From Microbacterium sp. HD4P20 (GTDB lineage: Bacteria; Actinomycetota; Actinomycetes; Actinomycetales; Microbacteriaceae), in assembly GCF_019449275.2 (NCBI RefSeq), contig NZ_JAHZQZ020000018.1:186001-250000 (forward strand): 64,000 nt of DNA, written 5' to 3'. This document shows positions 27,716 through 35,819 of the stretch, one piece after another (position 1 is the first letter of the stretch; each line of letters opens with the position of its first letter). Both the position numbers and the translations under genes were made by a program. The notes under the pieces were generated by a model. The model saw only the letters and a list, made by a program, of their open reading frames with translations, ran no database searches and had not been told where the DNA came from.

Positions 27716-28539
27716 GCGCGCTGCTGACCCTGGACGGGCTGGGTGTGCGGGTCGAGGGTGCCGAGCCCCGAGACCTGGTGCACGAGGTCTCGTTCACGCT
27801 GGACGCGGGCGAGCGCCTGGGCATCATCGGCGAGTCGGGGTCGGGCAAGTCGGTGACCGCGCTCGCCATCCTCGGACTGCTCGCGCACCCGCTGCGGGCC
27901 CGGGGGCGGGCTGTGCTCGATGCCCCCGGCGGCGACGTCGATGTGATCGCGGCGTCGCAGCGCCGTCTCGACCGCATGCGAGGGTCGGCCGTCGGCGCCG
28001 TCTTCCAAGAGCCACTGGCCTCGCTCGATCCCCTGATGCGGATCGGCAAGCAGCTCGCCTGGCCGTTCGCGCACCACCGCGGCCTGCGCGGCGACGCCCT
28101 GCGACGCGCGGTGCTCGACGCTCTGGCCGACGTGCAGCTGCCCCACCCCGAGCGCGTCGCCCGCGCGTACATCCACGAGATCTCGGGCGGTCAGCGGCAG
28201 CGCGTCGCGATCGCCCTGGCGCTCGCTGCCGGTCCGCGGCTGCTCATCGCCGATGAGCCCACGACGGCACTCGATGTCACTGTGCAGGCCGGAGTGCTCG
28301 CACTGCTGCAGCGCGAGGTCGAAGAACGCGGGATGTCGCTGATCTTCATCAGCCACGACCTGCCGGTGGTCGCCGGCATCACCGACCGGGTTCTGGTGAT
28401 GCGCGACGGCCGACAGGTCGAGCTCGCCGACACCACGACGCTGCTGACCGCGCCGGCCACGGACTACTCCCGCACCCTCGTGTCGGCCTCTCGAGAACTC
28501 GAGGCGTTCCTCCCCGAGCACGGCGAGGGGGCGCGATGA
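27712..28539 (+). CDS. Peptide-type ABC importer, ATPase 1 (DppD-like)
   Basis: A 275-residue ABC ATPase: Walker A GESGSGKS (about 40-47), Q-loop in VFQEP, signature SGGQRQRVAIA, Walker B LLIADEPTTALD and H-loop ISHD. The C-terminus lacks the Cys-rich extension of many DppD proteins. ATGA overlap with the preceding gene and with the next indicates strict coupling. Confidence 0.93.
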   Translation: MSALLTLDGLGVRVEGAEPRDLVHEVSFTLDAGERLGIIGESGSGKSVTALAILGLLAHPLRARGRAVLDAPGGDVDVIAASQRRLDRMRGSAVGAVFQEPLASLDPLMRIGKQLAWPFAHHRGLRGDALRRAVLDALADVQLPHPERVARAYIHEISGGQRQRVAIALALAAGPRLLIADEPTTALDVTVQAGVLALLQREVEERGMSLIFISHDLPVVAGITDRVLVMRDGRQVELADTTTLLTAPATDYSRTLVSASRELEAFLPEHGEGAR

Positions 28540-29342
28540 TGACGGATGCCGCAACCACGACGCCGCAGCAGAAGACGGGGCCTCTGCTGGCAGCAGACCG
28601 AGTCAGCTTCCGCTACCACCACGACGCCCCCGTGCTGCACGAGATCGACCTGAGCGTCGCCGCGGGGGAGAGCGTCGGGCTCGTCGGGGAATCGGGTGCC
28701 GGCAAGACCACGCTGCTGCGCATCCTGCTCGGCCTCGCCGCCCCGACGGGAGGCCGCGTCCTGTTCGGCGGTGCGCCTCTCGACCGCCGCGACCGGGCCG
28801 GGATGCGGCTGTTTCGCCGTGCGGTGCAGCCGGTCTACCAGGACCCGTTCTCGTCGCTCGATCCCCGCATGCGCGTGGGTGATTCGATCGCAGAGCCGAT
28901 CCGCTCGCTCGGGCTGGACCTGGACCGCGCAGCGAGCGCCGCCCGCGTCGCCGAGCTGCTGCGAGCGGTCGATCTGCCTGTCGACGCGGCATCCCGCTAC
29001 CCCGACGCGTTTTCGGGGGGCCAGCGGCAGCGCATCGCGATCGCGCGGGCGCTCGCACCCGGCCCGCGGCTGCTGCTGGCAGACGAGCCGGTGAGCGCCC
29101 TGGACACCTCGGTGCGCATGACGGTGATCGAGCTCTTCCAGCGACTGGCGCGCGAGCGAGGCATCGCCATGGTGCTGGTGTCGCACGATCTGACGATCGT
29201 GTCGGCGCTGTGCGCCCGGGTCGCGGTGCTGCAGAGCGGCCGCGTGGTCGAAACAGGCGCGACCCGTCGCGTGCTGTCGCATCCGGAGCATCCGTACACG
29301 GCTCAACTGCTGAACGCGGTGCCTCGGCTGCCGGTGGCCTGA
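28536..29342 (+). CDS. Peptide-type ABC importer, ATPase 2 (DppF-like)
   Basis: A 268-residue ABC ATPase: Walker A GESGAGKT, Q-loop VYQDPFSSLDPRM (typical of DppF), signature SGGQRQRIAIA, Walker B LLLADEPVSALD, H-loop VSHD and the closing HPYTAQLLNAVP. Two adjacent ATG codons (28536, 28539) are possible starts; the first overlaps the previous stop. Confidence 0.93.
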   Translation: MMTDAATTTPQQKTGPLLAADRVSFRYHHDAPVLHEIDLSVAAGESVGLVGESGAGKTTLLRILLGLAAPTGGRVLFGGAPLDRRDRAGMRLFRRAVQPVYQDPFSSLDPRMRVGDSIAEPIRSLGLDLDRAASAARVAELLRAVDLPVDAASRYPDAFSGGQRQRIAIARALAPGPRLLLADEPVSALDTSVRMTVIELFQRLARERGIAMVLVSHDLTIVSALCARVAVLQSGRVVETGATRRVLSHPEHPYTAQLLNAVPRLPVA

Positions 29343-29387
29343 GCGCTCGGGCTCGCGCGTGTCGGCCGCCGCTGACAGAGTGGTCGC

Positions 29388-30266
29388 ATGACCCGCATCG
29401 GTGCGATCTTCAACCCCTACACGCACTCGCCGGACGAGTTCCGCGACGCCGTCCTCGCCGCCGAAGCGGCCGGAGTGCCGGAGCTGTGGATCTGGGAGGA
29501 CTGCTTCCGGCAGTCCGCCTTCGCGACCGTCGGGGCGGCGCTGGCCTGGACGGAACGGCTCAAGATCGGGATCGGCATCGCGCCGATGCCGCTGCGCAAC
29601 GTCGCGGCGACCGCCATGGAGATCGCCACGATCGAGCGGCTCTTCCCGGGCCGTCTGCTTCCAGGCGTCGGGCACGGCGTGCTCCCGTGGATGGCGCAGG
29701 TGGGCGCACGGGTCGCCTCCCCGCTGACGCTCATGCGGGAGTATGTGCCGGCGCTCCGCGCGCTGCTGGCCGGACAGCAGGTCGACGTCGCCGGGCGCTA
29801 CGTGACGCTTGACGCCGTGCGACTGGACTACCCGCCCGAGGCGGCGCCGCGCGTGTACGCCGCCGCCGAAGGCCCCAAGACCCTGCAACTGAGCGGAGAG
29901 GTCGCAGACGGCACGGTGCTCGACAGCGGTCACACGCCGGGCGAGGTTGCGACCGCCGTCGCGGCGATCCGCGAGGCGCGGGCGTCCGCGGGGCGGGAGG
30001 GGGCGGCCGAGATCGTTGCGTACGTGGTGGCGGCGTTCGGACCGGATGCTGAAGCCCGCGCCCGTGCGGACGTCGGTGACAAGCCCGACCCGCTCGATCG
30101 CGCGTTGTGGGGCGACCCGGCCCAGGTCGCAGAGGGTTCGCGTGCCTTCTTCGAGGCCGGAGTGGACGAGGTCATCCTGCTGCCCTCTTCACGGGTCGAG
30201 CTGGCAGAGTTCTACGCCGCGGCCGGCGAGGTCGGGCGTCTGGTGGACGCGATGGCCACGCGATGA
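29388..30266 (+). CDS. LLM-class flavin-dependent oxidoreductase 1
   Basis: A 292-residue luciferase-like TIM-barrel enzyme using FMN or F420. Visible landmarks are AAEAAGVPELWIWED near the start, TERLKIGIGIAPMPLRN, and LLPGVGHGVLPWM. It starts 45 bp after the ABC operon on the same strand, with its own CAGAGT hexamer 6 nt before the ATG, and overlaps the next LLM gene. Context suggests it oxidises a compound imported by the ABC system; the substrate is unknown. Confidence 0.85.
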   Translation: MTRIGAIFNPYTHSPDEFRDAVLAAEAAGVPELWIWEDCFRQSAFATVGAALAWTERLKIGIGIAPMPLRNVAATAMEIATIERLFPGRLLPGVGHGVLPWMAQVGARVASPLTLMREYVPALRALLAGQQVDVAGRYVTLDAVRLDYPPEAAPRVYAAAEGPKTLQLSGEVADGTVLDSGHTPGEVATAVAAIREARASAGREGAAEIVAYVVAAFGPDAEARARADVGDKPDPLDRALWGDPAQVAEGSRAFFEAGVDEVILLPSSRVELAEFYAAAGEVGRLVDAMATR

Positions 30267-31051
30267 CCGGCCGCCTGTCGATCGGCATCGCGGCGGCCGC
30301 GGGCCCCGAGCTGGCGGCGCGTCTCGCATCCGCGGTCGAACGGGCAGGGCTTCACACCCTCTGGGTCAACGACACACCCGGACACGACTCGCTCGAGGTA
30401 CTGGCTGCCGCCGCACGCGTCACCGAGCGGCTGACGCTGGCGACGGGCGTCATCCCGATCGACCGGCGCGCGCCCGCCGAGGTCCTCGCGCGTGTGGAGC
30501 AGCTTGCGCTGCCCGTCGATCGGCTCGTGCTCGGCATCGGTTCCGGCGCCGGGGCGGCGGGGGCACTGAGTCGCGTGTCGGATGCCGTGAAAGCGCTGGG
30601 CGGGTCACGCCGAGGCGACCGGCCGCGGGTCGTGGTGGGCGCGCTCGGTCCGCGCATGCGGCGGCTCGGGGCCGAGGCATCCGATGGACTTCTGCTGAGC
30701 TGGCTCACGCCTGACCTGGCGCGCGCTCAGGCCGACGAGGCGCACGCGCTTTCACCGGCCGTGCACGTGGCGCTCTACGTGCGTGCGGCGTCCGATCCCG
30801 CGGCCGCCGAGCGCCTCTGGATCGAGGCCGAGCGCTATGCGGGCTACCCCTCGTACGCTGCCAACTTCACCCGACTCGGAATCATGGCACGTGACACCGT
30901 GATCGGTCCGGAGCGCTTCGGCGACGGCATCCGTCGCTATCGCGACACCGCCGACGAGGTCGTGCTGCGCGCGATCGTGGCGGACGAGACGCCCGAGGAC
31001 TACGAACGGTTCGTCGAGGCCGTGGCGGATTCGATCGCCGCCGCGGCCTGA
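30263..31051 (+). CDS. LLM-class flavin-dependent oxidoreductase 2
   Basis: A 262-residue luciferase-like protein, shorter than gene 1. It retains ERLTLATGVIPIDRR and the LVLGIGSGAG barrel strand but has a compressed middle. The ATGA overlap with gene 1 suggests equal synthesis; such pairs may form heterodimers as in bacterial luciferase, which is inference. Cofactor choice (FMN or F420) cannot be read reliably. Confidence 0.8.
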   Translation: MTGRLSIGIAAAAGPELAARLASAVERAGLHTLWVNDTPGHDSLEVLAAAARVTERLTLATGVIPIDRRAPAEVLARVEQLALPVDRLVLGIGSGAGAAGALSRVSDAVKALGGSRRGDRPRVVVGALGPRMRRLGAEASDGLLLSWLTPDLARAQADEAHALSPAVHVALYVRAASDPAAAERLWIEAERYAGYPSYAANFTRLGIMARDTVIGPERFGDGIRRYRDTADEVVLRAIVADETPEDYERFVEAVADSIAAAA

Positions 31052-31056
31052 CGATC

Positions 31057-32313
31057 TCAGCGGCCGGCGCGGCGCAGCTCCACGTCGACCCACACCAGCC
31101 GGTGGTCGCTACTCGGGAACGGGTAGGTCCCGGTGAGCGCCGACAGCGGGTCGGACGAGACGGGCCAGAACACGCCGGCACCGGCGACCCGCAGCTTGCG
31201 CGAGGGCAGCACGTAGTCCGCGCGAAGGTTGCCCGGCGCCGTGTCGGCGAAGTCGGCGGTGTCGAACGCCGGATCGCCACGGTGCATGGCGTTCGCGCCG
31301 CCCTGCAGCGCGGCGGCTTCGACGGCGCCCTCCGACGCAGGCATCGGGTCGACGATGCGCTTGTTGCGCAGCAGCTGATCGATCGCGGCATCCACCGAGT
31401 CCCCGTCGAGCGGGTCGGCGTTCTGGTCGCCGGCGATGACGAAGGCCTGCGACGGGTTCAGACCGCCCCGCACGCCGGCGTCGTCGTAGATGTAGCGGTT
31501 CTGGCCTGGCGTGACGTAGTCGGCCCAGAACCGGATCTCGTCGTGGTTGCGCCGGCCGTTTCGGTCCTCGGGTCCGTCGAAGGTCGGCGGAGTCGGGTGG
31601 GAGGCCAGGAGGTGCACGGTCTGGCGACCGACCTGCACCGGGATGTCCCAGTGGGACTTGCTCGACAGGCGCATCACCGCGAGCTCCTCGGGCGAGTACC
31701 AGTCGGCCGGTGCAGCCGTCGCCGGGTCGTCGGGCAGCAGCGCGCCTGGCATGTCCTTCCACAGGAAGTGCTGGAAGGTGCGCACATCGTCGGTCACGAT
31801 CGGATGCTTCGACAGCACGACCATGCCGTACTGGCCCTCGAACACGCCGAAGCCGAACGCGTCGTCGCCGCCGCCGACCGCGCCGTCGTTGTTCAGGTCG
31901 AATCCGCTCGGGATGCCGGTGTTCGAGGGAGCGACGAACGCGTAGGGGTAGTCGATGGCGGGTGCGCCGTTCTGACCGACCTCGAGGTAGTTCGCGCGGA
32001 ACAGATCGACCGCGACCCCGCCCTCGACGTAGTCGAACTCGTTGAGCAGCACGACGTCGGGGTCGGCCCGCTGAATGATCTCGGCCACCGTGCGCGCCTG
32101 CGCGTTCGTGCCGGTGGAGAGGTCGGCGACGAGCTGTCCGGGCGCATTGCGGTTCAGCGACAGGTTGAACGTCGCGACGCGCAGCGGGTCGCCGTGGGCC
32201 GAACCGGGGGAGTCGCCGTGCGGGTGCGCGGCCAGGGCGGGTGTGGCGGCGCCGGTGGCGGCCAGCGCCAGGGCGCCGGCCACGGCGAGCATGCTGCGGA
32301 AGCGGGGGGCCAT
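31057..32313 (-). CDS. Secreted endonuclease/exonuclease/phosphatase-fold protein
   Basis: A 418-residue protein with a Sec signal peptide (cleavage near residue 29 after PALA). The mature part has the EEP fold: RVATFNLSLNR, DVVLLNEFD with the catalytic-type Glu, AGDQNADPLDG with Asp/Asn, and the closing SSDHRLVWVDV with Asp-His. An insertion after PSGF carries DLNNDGAVGGGDD, which has the spacing of a calcium-binding EF-hand loop. It could be a nuclease or phosphatase. AAGGAG lies 7 nt before the ATG. Confidence 0.9.
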   Translation of the reverse strand: MAPRFRSMLAVAGALALAATGAATPALAAHPHGDSPGSAHGDPLRVATFNLSLNRNAPGQLVADLSTGTNAQARTVAEIIQRADPDVVLLNEFDYVEGGVAVDLFRANYLEVGQNGAPAIDYPYAFVAPSNTGIPSGFDLNNDGAVGGGDDAFGFGVFEGQYGMVVLSKHPIVTDDVRTFQHFLWKDMPGALLPDDPATAAPADWYSPEELAVMRLSSKSHWDIPVQVGRQTVHLLASHPTPPTFDGPEDRNGRRNHDEIRFWADYVTPGQNRYIYDDAGVRGGLNPSQAFVIAGDQNADPLDGDSVDAAIDQLLRNKRIVDPMPASEGAVEAAALQGGANAMHRGDPAFDTADFADTAPGNLRADYVLPSRKLRVAGAGVFWPVSSDPLSALTGTYPFPSSDHRLVWVDVELRRAGR

Positions 32314-32431
32314 CGAGTCTCCTTCGGGACGACATCGGCAAGGGACGGGTCAACGCTAGGGCCGCCAGGTGACGCGCGGAAGAACACCGTCCAACGGGAT
32401 GCTCCGCCGTCGCGTGGCTTCGCCGGAGAGG

Positions 32432-32758
32432 TCACCCGTCGTCTGGGGACGCGCGCGCGATCACCGGGAGCCATCTCTCGTCAGAGCGAGCCTCGGTTGT
32501 CTCAGTGACGCTCACAGCGTCCCATCCGGAGTCGCGGACAACCGCGGCGAGGTCGTCTTCCTGCCAGGACGTGAAGAATCGGGGTGCATCCAGCTTGTGC
32601 GCTGACCAGCCGGCACCCGTACCTCTCTTGAAGGACGCGACCAGAGCATCGACAAGCGGTGACCGATCCGTGGAGGTGCGTTCGACATATTTGTCCGCGT
32701 GTTCGTCGTAGGCCCGCAGCGTCGCGATGACCGAAGGGTCGGCGCGCGCTGGGATCAT
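32432..32758 (-). pseudogene. SAM-dependent methyltransferase with its core deleted
   Basis: The 108-residue reading frame joins two ends of a class I methyltransferase. Residues 9-38 match the usual N-terminal helix (TLRAYDEHADKYVERTSTD), and residues from about 46 match the usual C-terminus (GWSAHKLDAPRFFTSWQEDD and ERWLPVIARA). Between them only KRGTGA remains where family members have about 90 residues containing the SAM-binding GxGxG and the catalytic domain. The joint is in frame, so a short peptide could be made, but it cannot bind SAM in the normal way. Inference: decayed by internal deletion. Confidence 0.75.
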
Positions 32759-32787
32759 CCACGCTCGTCGACCTCCGTCACCGATCT

Positions 32788-33168
32788 TCAGCGATTCAGC
32801 TCGTCGACCTCGGCGATCGTGGCCAAGCGCTCGAGCAGGAGGTCGCCCGCAGAGGCCATCGTGCCGATCGCCCACGTCGTGATGAGCGCGGCGATGAGCG
32901 CGAATGCCAGGATCGCGGGCAACGCGTATCGCCGCCGGACGGTGAGAACGACGGCGGCGATGGCACTGAGGATCGCGATCGTCTGCCCGGCCACGGTCGC
33001 GAAGGCCATCCGGAGGGCGCTGTCCACGGTGAGAGCGCCATAGCTGTTCAGAGCGGCGCTCAGCGCGAACGGGATCACGAGCACGCCGACGATCAGCACG
33101 GTCCCGCGGCTGATCCGGCGCCGCCGTTCGGCCTTCGGAGCCTGGTCGACGGCAGAGGGTGCGGTCAT
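32788..33168 (-). CDS. Small hypothetical membrane protein
   Basis: A 126-residue protein with a basic N-terminal tail (KAERRRRISRG) and three hydrophobic segments (about 23-43, 60-80 and 84-106), then an acidic tail. No family recognised. The ATG at 33168 is supported by TAGGGT 6 nt upstream. It lies immediately upstream of the methyltransferase remnant on the same strand. Confidence 0.7.
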   Translation of the reverse strand: MTAPSAVDQAPKAERRRRISRGTVLIVGVLVIPFALSAALNSYGALTVDSALRMAFATVAGQTIAILSAIAAVVLTVRRRYALPAILAFALIAALITTWAIGTMASAGDLLLERLATIAEVDELNR

Positions 33169-33236
33169 GAGGTCACCCTACTCATTGGGGCGCATGGCAG
33201 GCCAGTTAGAGCGGCGCGCGCTCGCGTGTGAAGCGG

Positions 33237-33674
33237 TCAGTCGGTGGGGCGGCGGCGCAGCTGCTTGACATCGGTACGCCGCTTCTTCGCCGTCAGCCGT
33301 CGCTCCTTCGCGCCCCGGCTCGGGGTCGTGGGTCGCCGCGAGGGCGAAGGCGGCCGAATCGCCTCGGCCACGACGGCCGCTAGGCGAGCGCGTGCGGCAT
33401 CCCGGTTCCGCAGCTGCGCACGGTGTTCGGACGCCGCGATCGTCAGAACTCCGTCGACCAGGCGACCGGCCAGACGCTCGAGCAGTCGCTCACGCTGGAC
33501 CGACGACAGCACGGCCGAGCGGGCGGCATCCCACACCAGTTCCGCTCGGGAATCCGCGGTGTTGACGCCCTGCCCGCCCGGGCCGGACGACCGCGAGAAC
33601 CGCCACGAAAGCTCGGCCTCGGGGATCGTGAGCCCCGAGCTGACCCGAAGACCGGAGCGGTGGGGAGCGGGCAT
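33237..33674 (-). CDS. arfB: ArfB-type peptidyl-tRNA hydrolase (ribosome rescue)
   Basis: A 145-residue release-factor-like protein that frees stalled ribosomes. The catalytic GGQ is at about 33-35 in SSGPGGQGVNTADSR, and the basic C-terminal tail (KERRLTAKKRRTDVKQLRRR) that enters the empty mRNA channel is present. The ATG at 33674 begins just before the domain; GATGAT lies 6 nt upstream. Confidence 0.93.
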   Translation of the reverse strand: MPAPHRSGLRVSSGLTIPEAELSWRFSRSSGPGGQGVNTADSRAELVWDAARSAVLSSVQRERLLERLAGRLVDGVLTIAASEHRAQLRNRDAARARLAAVVAEAIRPPSPSRRPTTPSRGAKERRLTAKKRRTDVKQLRRRPTD

Positions 33675-33765
33675 GCCTCCATCATCCTCCCTGAGATCGG
33701 CGCACGCGCGGGCCGGCGGAGCCACCTGGCGCGAGGGCTCACCCGATGGTGCCAGACTGAGACCG

Positions 33766-34773
33766 ATGGATCCCCGTTCCGAACAGCCCGCGCCGAGAGG
33801 TGTCGCCGTTGTCGCCGGGGCATCCGGCTTCGTCGGGTCGGCGCTCGTCGGTGCGCTCGCCGATGACGGCTACGAGGTGCGCACGATCGGTCGATCCGGC
33901 GCCGACGCGACGTGGGACGACGGCCGCGGCATCCGCTCACTCGTGGACGGAGCCGCGATCCTGGTGAACCTGGCCGGCAAGTCCGTCAACTGCCGCTACA
34001 GCGACGCGAACCGAGACGAGATCCTGCGCTCCCGAGTGGAGACCACGCGACTGTTGCGGCAGGCGGTGACGGATGCCGCAGCCCCGCCTCCGCTGTGGCT
34101 CAACGCCAGCACGGCCACCATCTACCGGTACGCGATGGACCGCCCGCAGACCGAGGGCGACGGCGAGCTCGGCACCGGGTTCTCGGTCGACGTTGCGCGC
34201 ACGTGGGAGAAGGAGTTCTTCGCAGACGACCTTCCCGCCACGCGCCGGGTGGCCCTCCGCATGGCGATCGTGCTCGGCGACGGACCGGCCACAGCGACGC
34301 TGGTGCGGCTGGCCCGCACCGGCCTGGGCGGGCCGCAGTACGACGGCTGGTGGTTCCCGCACCGCCGCTATCGGGGGATCGGACCGCATCCGACCGGCGA
34401 CGGGCGTGCGCCGTCGCACCGATCGCGCGGGCGGCAGCGCTTCAGCTGGATCCACATCGACGACGTCGTCGGGGCCGTGCGATTCGTCCGCGACCACACC
34501 GCCATTTCCGGGCCGGTCAACCTCGCCGCGCCCGCGGCAAGCGACAACCGTACCTTCATGGCGACACTGCGGCGTATTGTGGGCGCGCGGATCGGGCTTC
34601 CGGCCTGGCGGTTCATGCTCGAGCCGGCGATGTGGGCGCTGCGCACCGAGCCCGAGCTCGTGCTCAAGAGTCGGTGGGTCGCGCCCGGCGTGCTGACCGC
34701 GGCGGGCTACACGTTCGCCTTCTCTGAGCTCGAGAGCGCGCTGCGCGACGTCGTCGCACGGCCGCGCGGGTGA
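33766..34773 (+). CDS. TIGR01777/DUF1731 NAD(P)-binding epimerase family protein
   Basis: A 335-residue extended short-chain dehydrogenase-like protein. The nucleotide loop is GASGFVGSAL (about 18-27); NLAGKSVNCRY, STATIYRYAMD with the Tyr region, RQRFSWIHIDDVV and the C-terminal SRWVAPGVLTAAGY (DUF1731) are family marks. Substrate unknown. CAGACT lies 7 nt before the ATG. Confidence 0.88.
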   Translation: MDPRSEQPAPRGVAVVAGASGFVGSALVGALADDGYEVRTIGRSGADATWDDGRGIRSLVDGAAILVNLAGKSVNCRYSDANRDEILRSRVETTRLLRQAVTDAAAPPPLWLNASTATIYRYAMDRPQTEGDGELGTGFSVDVARTWEKEFFADDLPATRRVALRMAIVLGDGPATATLVRLARTGLGGPQYDGWWFPHRRYRGIGPHPTGDGRAPSHRSRGRQRFSWIHIDDVVGAVRFVRDHTAISGPVNLAAPAASDNRTFMATLRRIVGARIGLPAWRFMLEPAMWALRTEPELVLKSRWVAPGVLTAAGYTFAFSELESALRDVVARPRG

Positions 34774-34817
34774 CGCCGCCCGCGAGATCAGCCCCGGTCC
34801 TGCGGCCTCAACGCCTC

Positions 34818-34870
34818 AGGTGGCACGACACGCGGCATCCTGCTGCGTGATTCCGCGTGTTGCGCCACCC
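34818..34870. repeat. Palindromic repeat, family 1 copy 1
   Basis: Two 18-bp arms, AGGTGGCACGACACGCGG and CCGCGTGTTGCGCCACCC, around a 17-nt centre. The arms pair except at one A/C position and one G-T wobble. The right arm is shared with the copies at 35746-35764 and 49968-49986. Confidence 0.8.
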
Positions 34871-34940
34871 GAACGAACCGGGGTTCACCCAGACACGCTC
34901 GATCGACCAGAGCCGTTCAGAGCTCTGGCCGACCTTCGGG

Positions 34941-35534
34941 TCAGTCGGCGGGGCACTCCCGTACCGCGGCTCTGCTGAAATCGGGAACGGGTCGATTCTC
35001 TGCAGCTGCGCGGGTGCGCGCGAGGCCGTTCTGTTCGATGTCAGCGATCAGCCATTCCATCTCGAGGATCTCTCGTCGCTGGGCCTCGCTGATCTTCACG
35101 GCCAGTTCGCACACGCGGATGTCACTGAGCTGTGCGCGCTCGGACCGGGTGATCGCCAGCGAGTGGTGCGGAATCATGCCGCTCATGAATGCCGTGTCGT
35201 CGACGAGGATCTGGCTGCGGTCCAAGGCGATGCCCCCTGCGATCAGCAACGTGCTGGCCGCGATGATCGCGATGTTGGCCTTCGTGTTCTTGTACATGTT
35301 GAGCATCCACGCGAGCATGACCAGCCCCATGGTGCCTCCCATGGTGAGGGCCATGAACACGCGGCTTGCGCTGAAGCGGACATGGCTCCACTCCCACGAA
35401 CCCGCGAACATGACCCAGTACATGACCACCATTCCGGTCAGGATCATCGCCCCGAACCGGACGTACATCGCGGCGGAGTGCTTCTGCTCGGTCTCGGCTT
35501 CATCGTGGTTGCTCGGGGGGTTCGAGGACATCAT
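34941..35534 (-). CDS. DUF305 membrane protein
   Basis: A 197-residue protein. Three hydrophobic segments (about 26-45, 58-80 and 87-104) precede a DUF305 portion with the marker GMIPHHSLAI (H123, H124) and downstream QRREILEMEWLIADIE. DUF305 proteins are linked with metal binding or copper/silver stress by context in other species; that role is not shown here. GGAGA lies upstream of twin ATGs. Four sampled 60-base rows of the gene average about 60% G+C, clearly below its neighbours, and it sits between two copies of the same palindromic repeat. Confidence 0.85.
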   Translation of the reverse strand: MMSSNPPSNHDEAETEQKHSAAMYVRFGAMILTGMVVMYWVMFAGSWEWSHVRFSASRVFMALTMGGTMGLVMLAWMLNMYKNTKANIAIIAASTLLIAGGIALDRSQILVDDTAFMSGMIPHHSLAITRSERAQLSDIRVCELAVKISEAQRREILEMEWLIADIEQNGLARTRAAAENRPVPDFSRAAVRECPAD

Positions 35535-35706
35535 TCGTCTCTTCTCCTTTCAGCGGCAGGTGGTGTCGTTCCGCGCGAATCGCTGGGTGTCTGGGCCATC
35601 TCACGCGTGTCGCTACGGTCACATCGGTGGCGGCCAGCGTCAAGGCCCTGGACGGGCGCGCTGGGGAGGGAGCACCGAGTCGAGGTATCGAGCCCGCCGG
35701 GCGTGC

Positions 35707-35764
35707 TTCGGGTGGCGCGACACGCGGGGTCCGTTGGGCGATTCGGCGTGTTGCGCCACCCGAA
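35707..35764. repeat. Palindromic repeat, family 1 copy 2
   Basis: 19-bp arms TTCGGGTGGCGCGACACGC and GCGTGTTGCGCCACCCGAA with a single G-T wobble, around a 20-nt centre. This is the best-paired copy. It lies between the DUF305 gene start and the DNA ligase start. Confidence 0.85.
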
Positions 35765-35819
35765 CCGCCCCACCGCACCCCCTCCGACGGGTGTCGGCAG
35801 CGGGTGCGAGAATGCGGGA

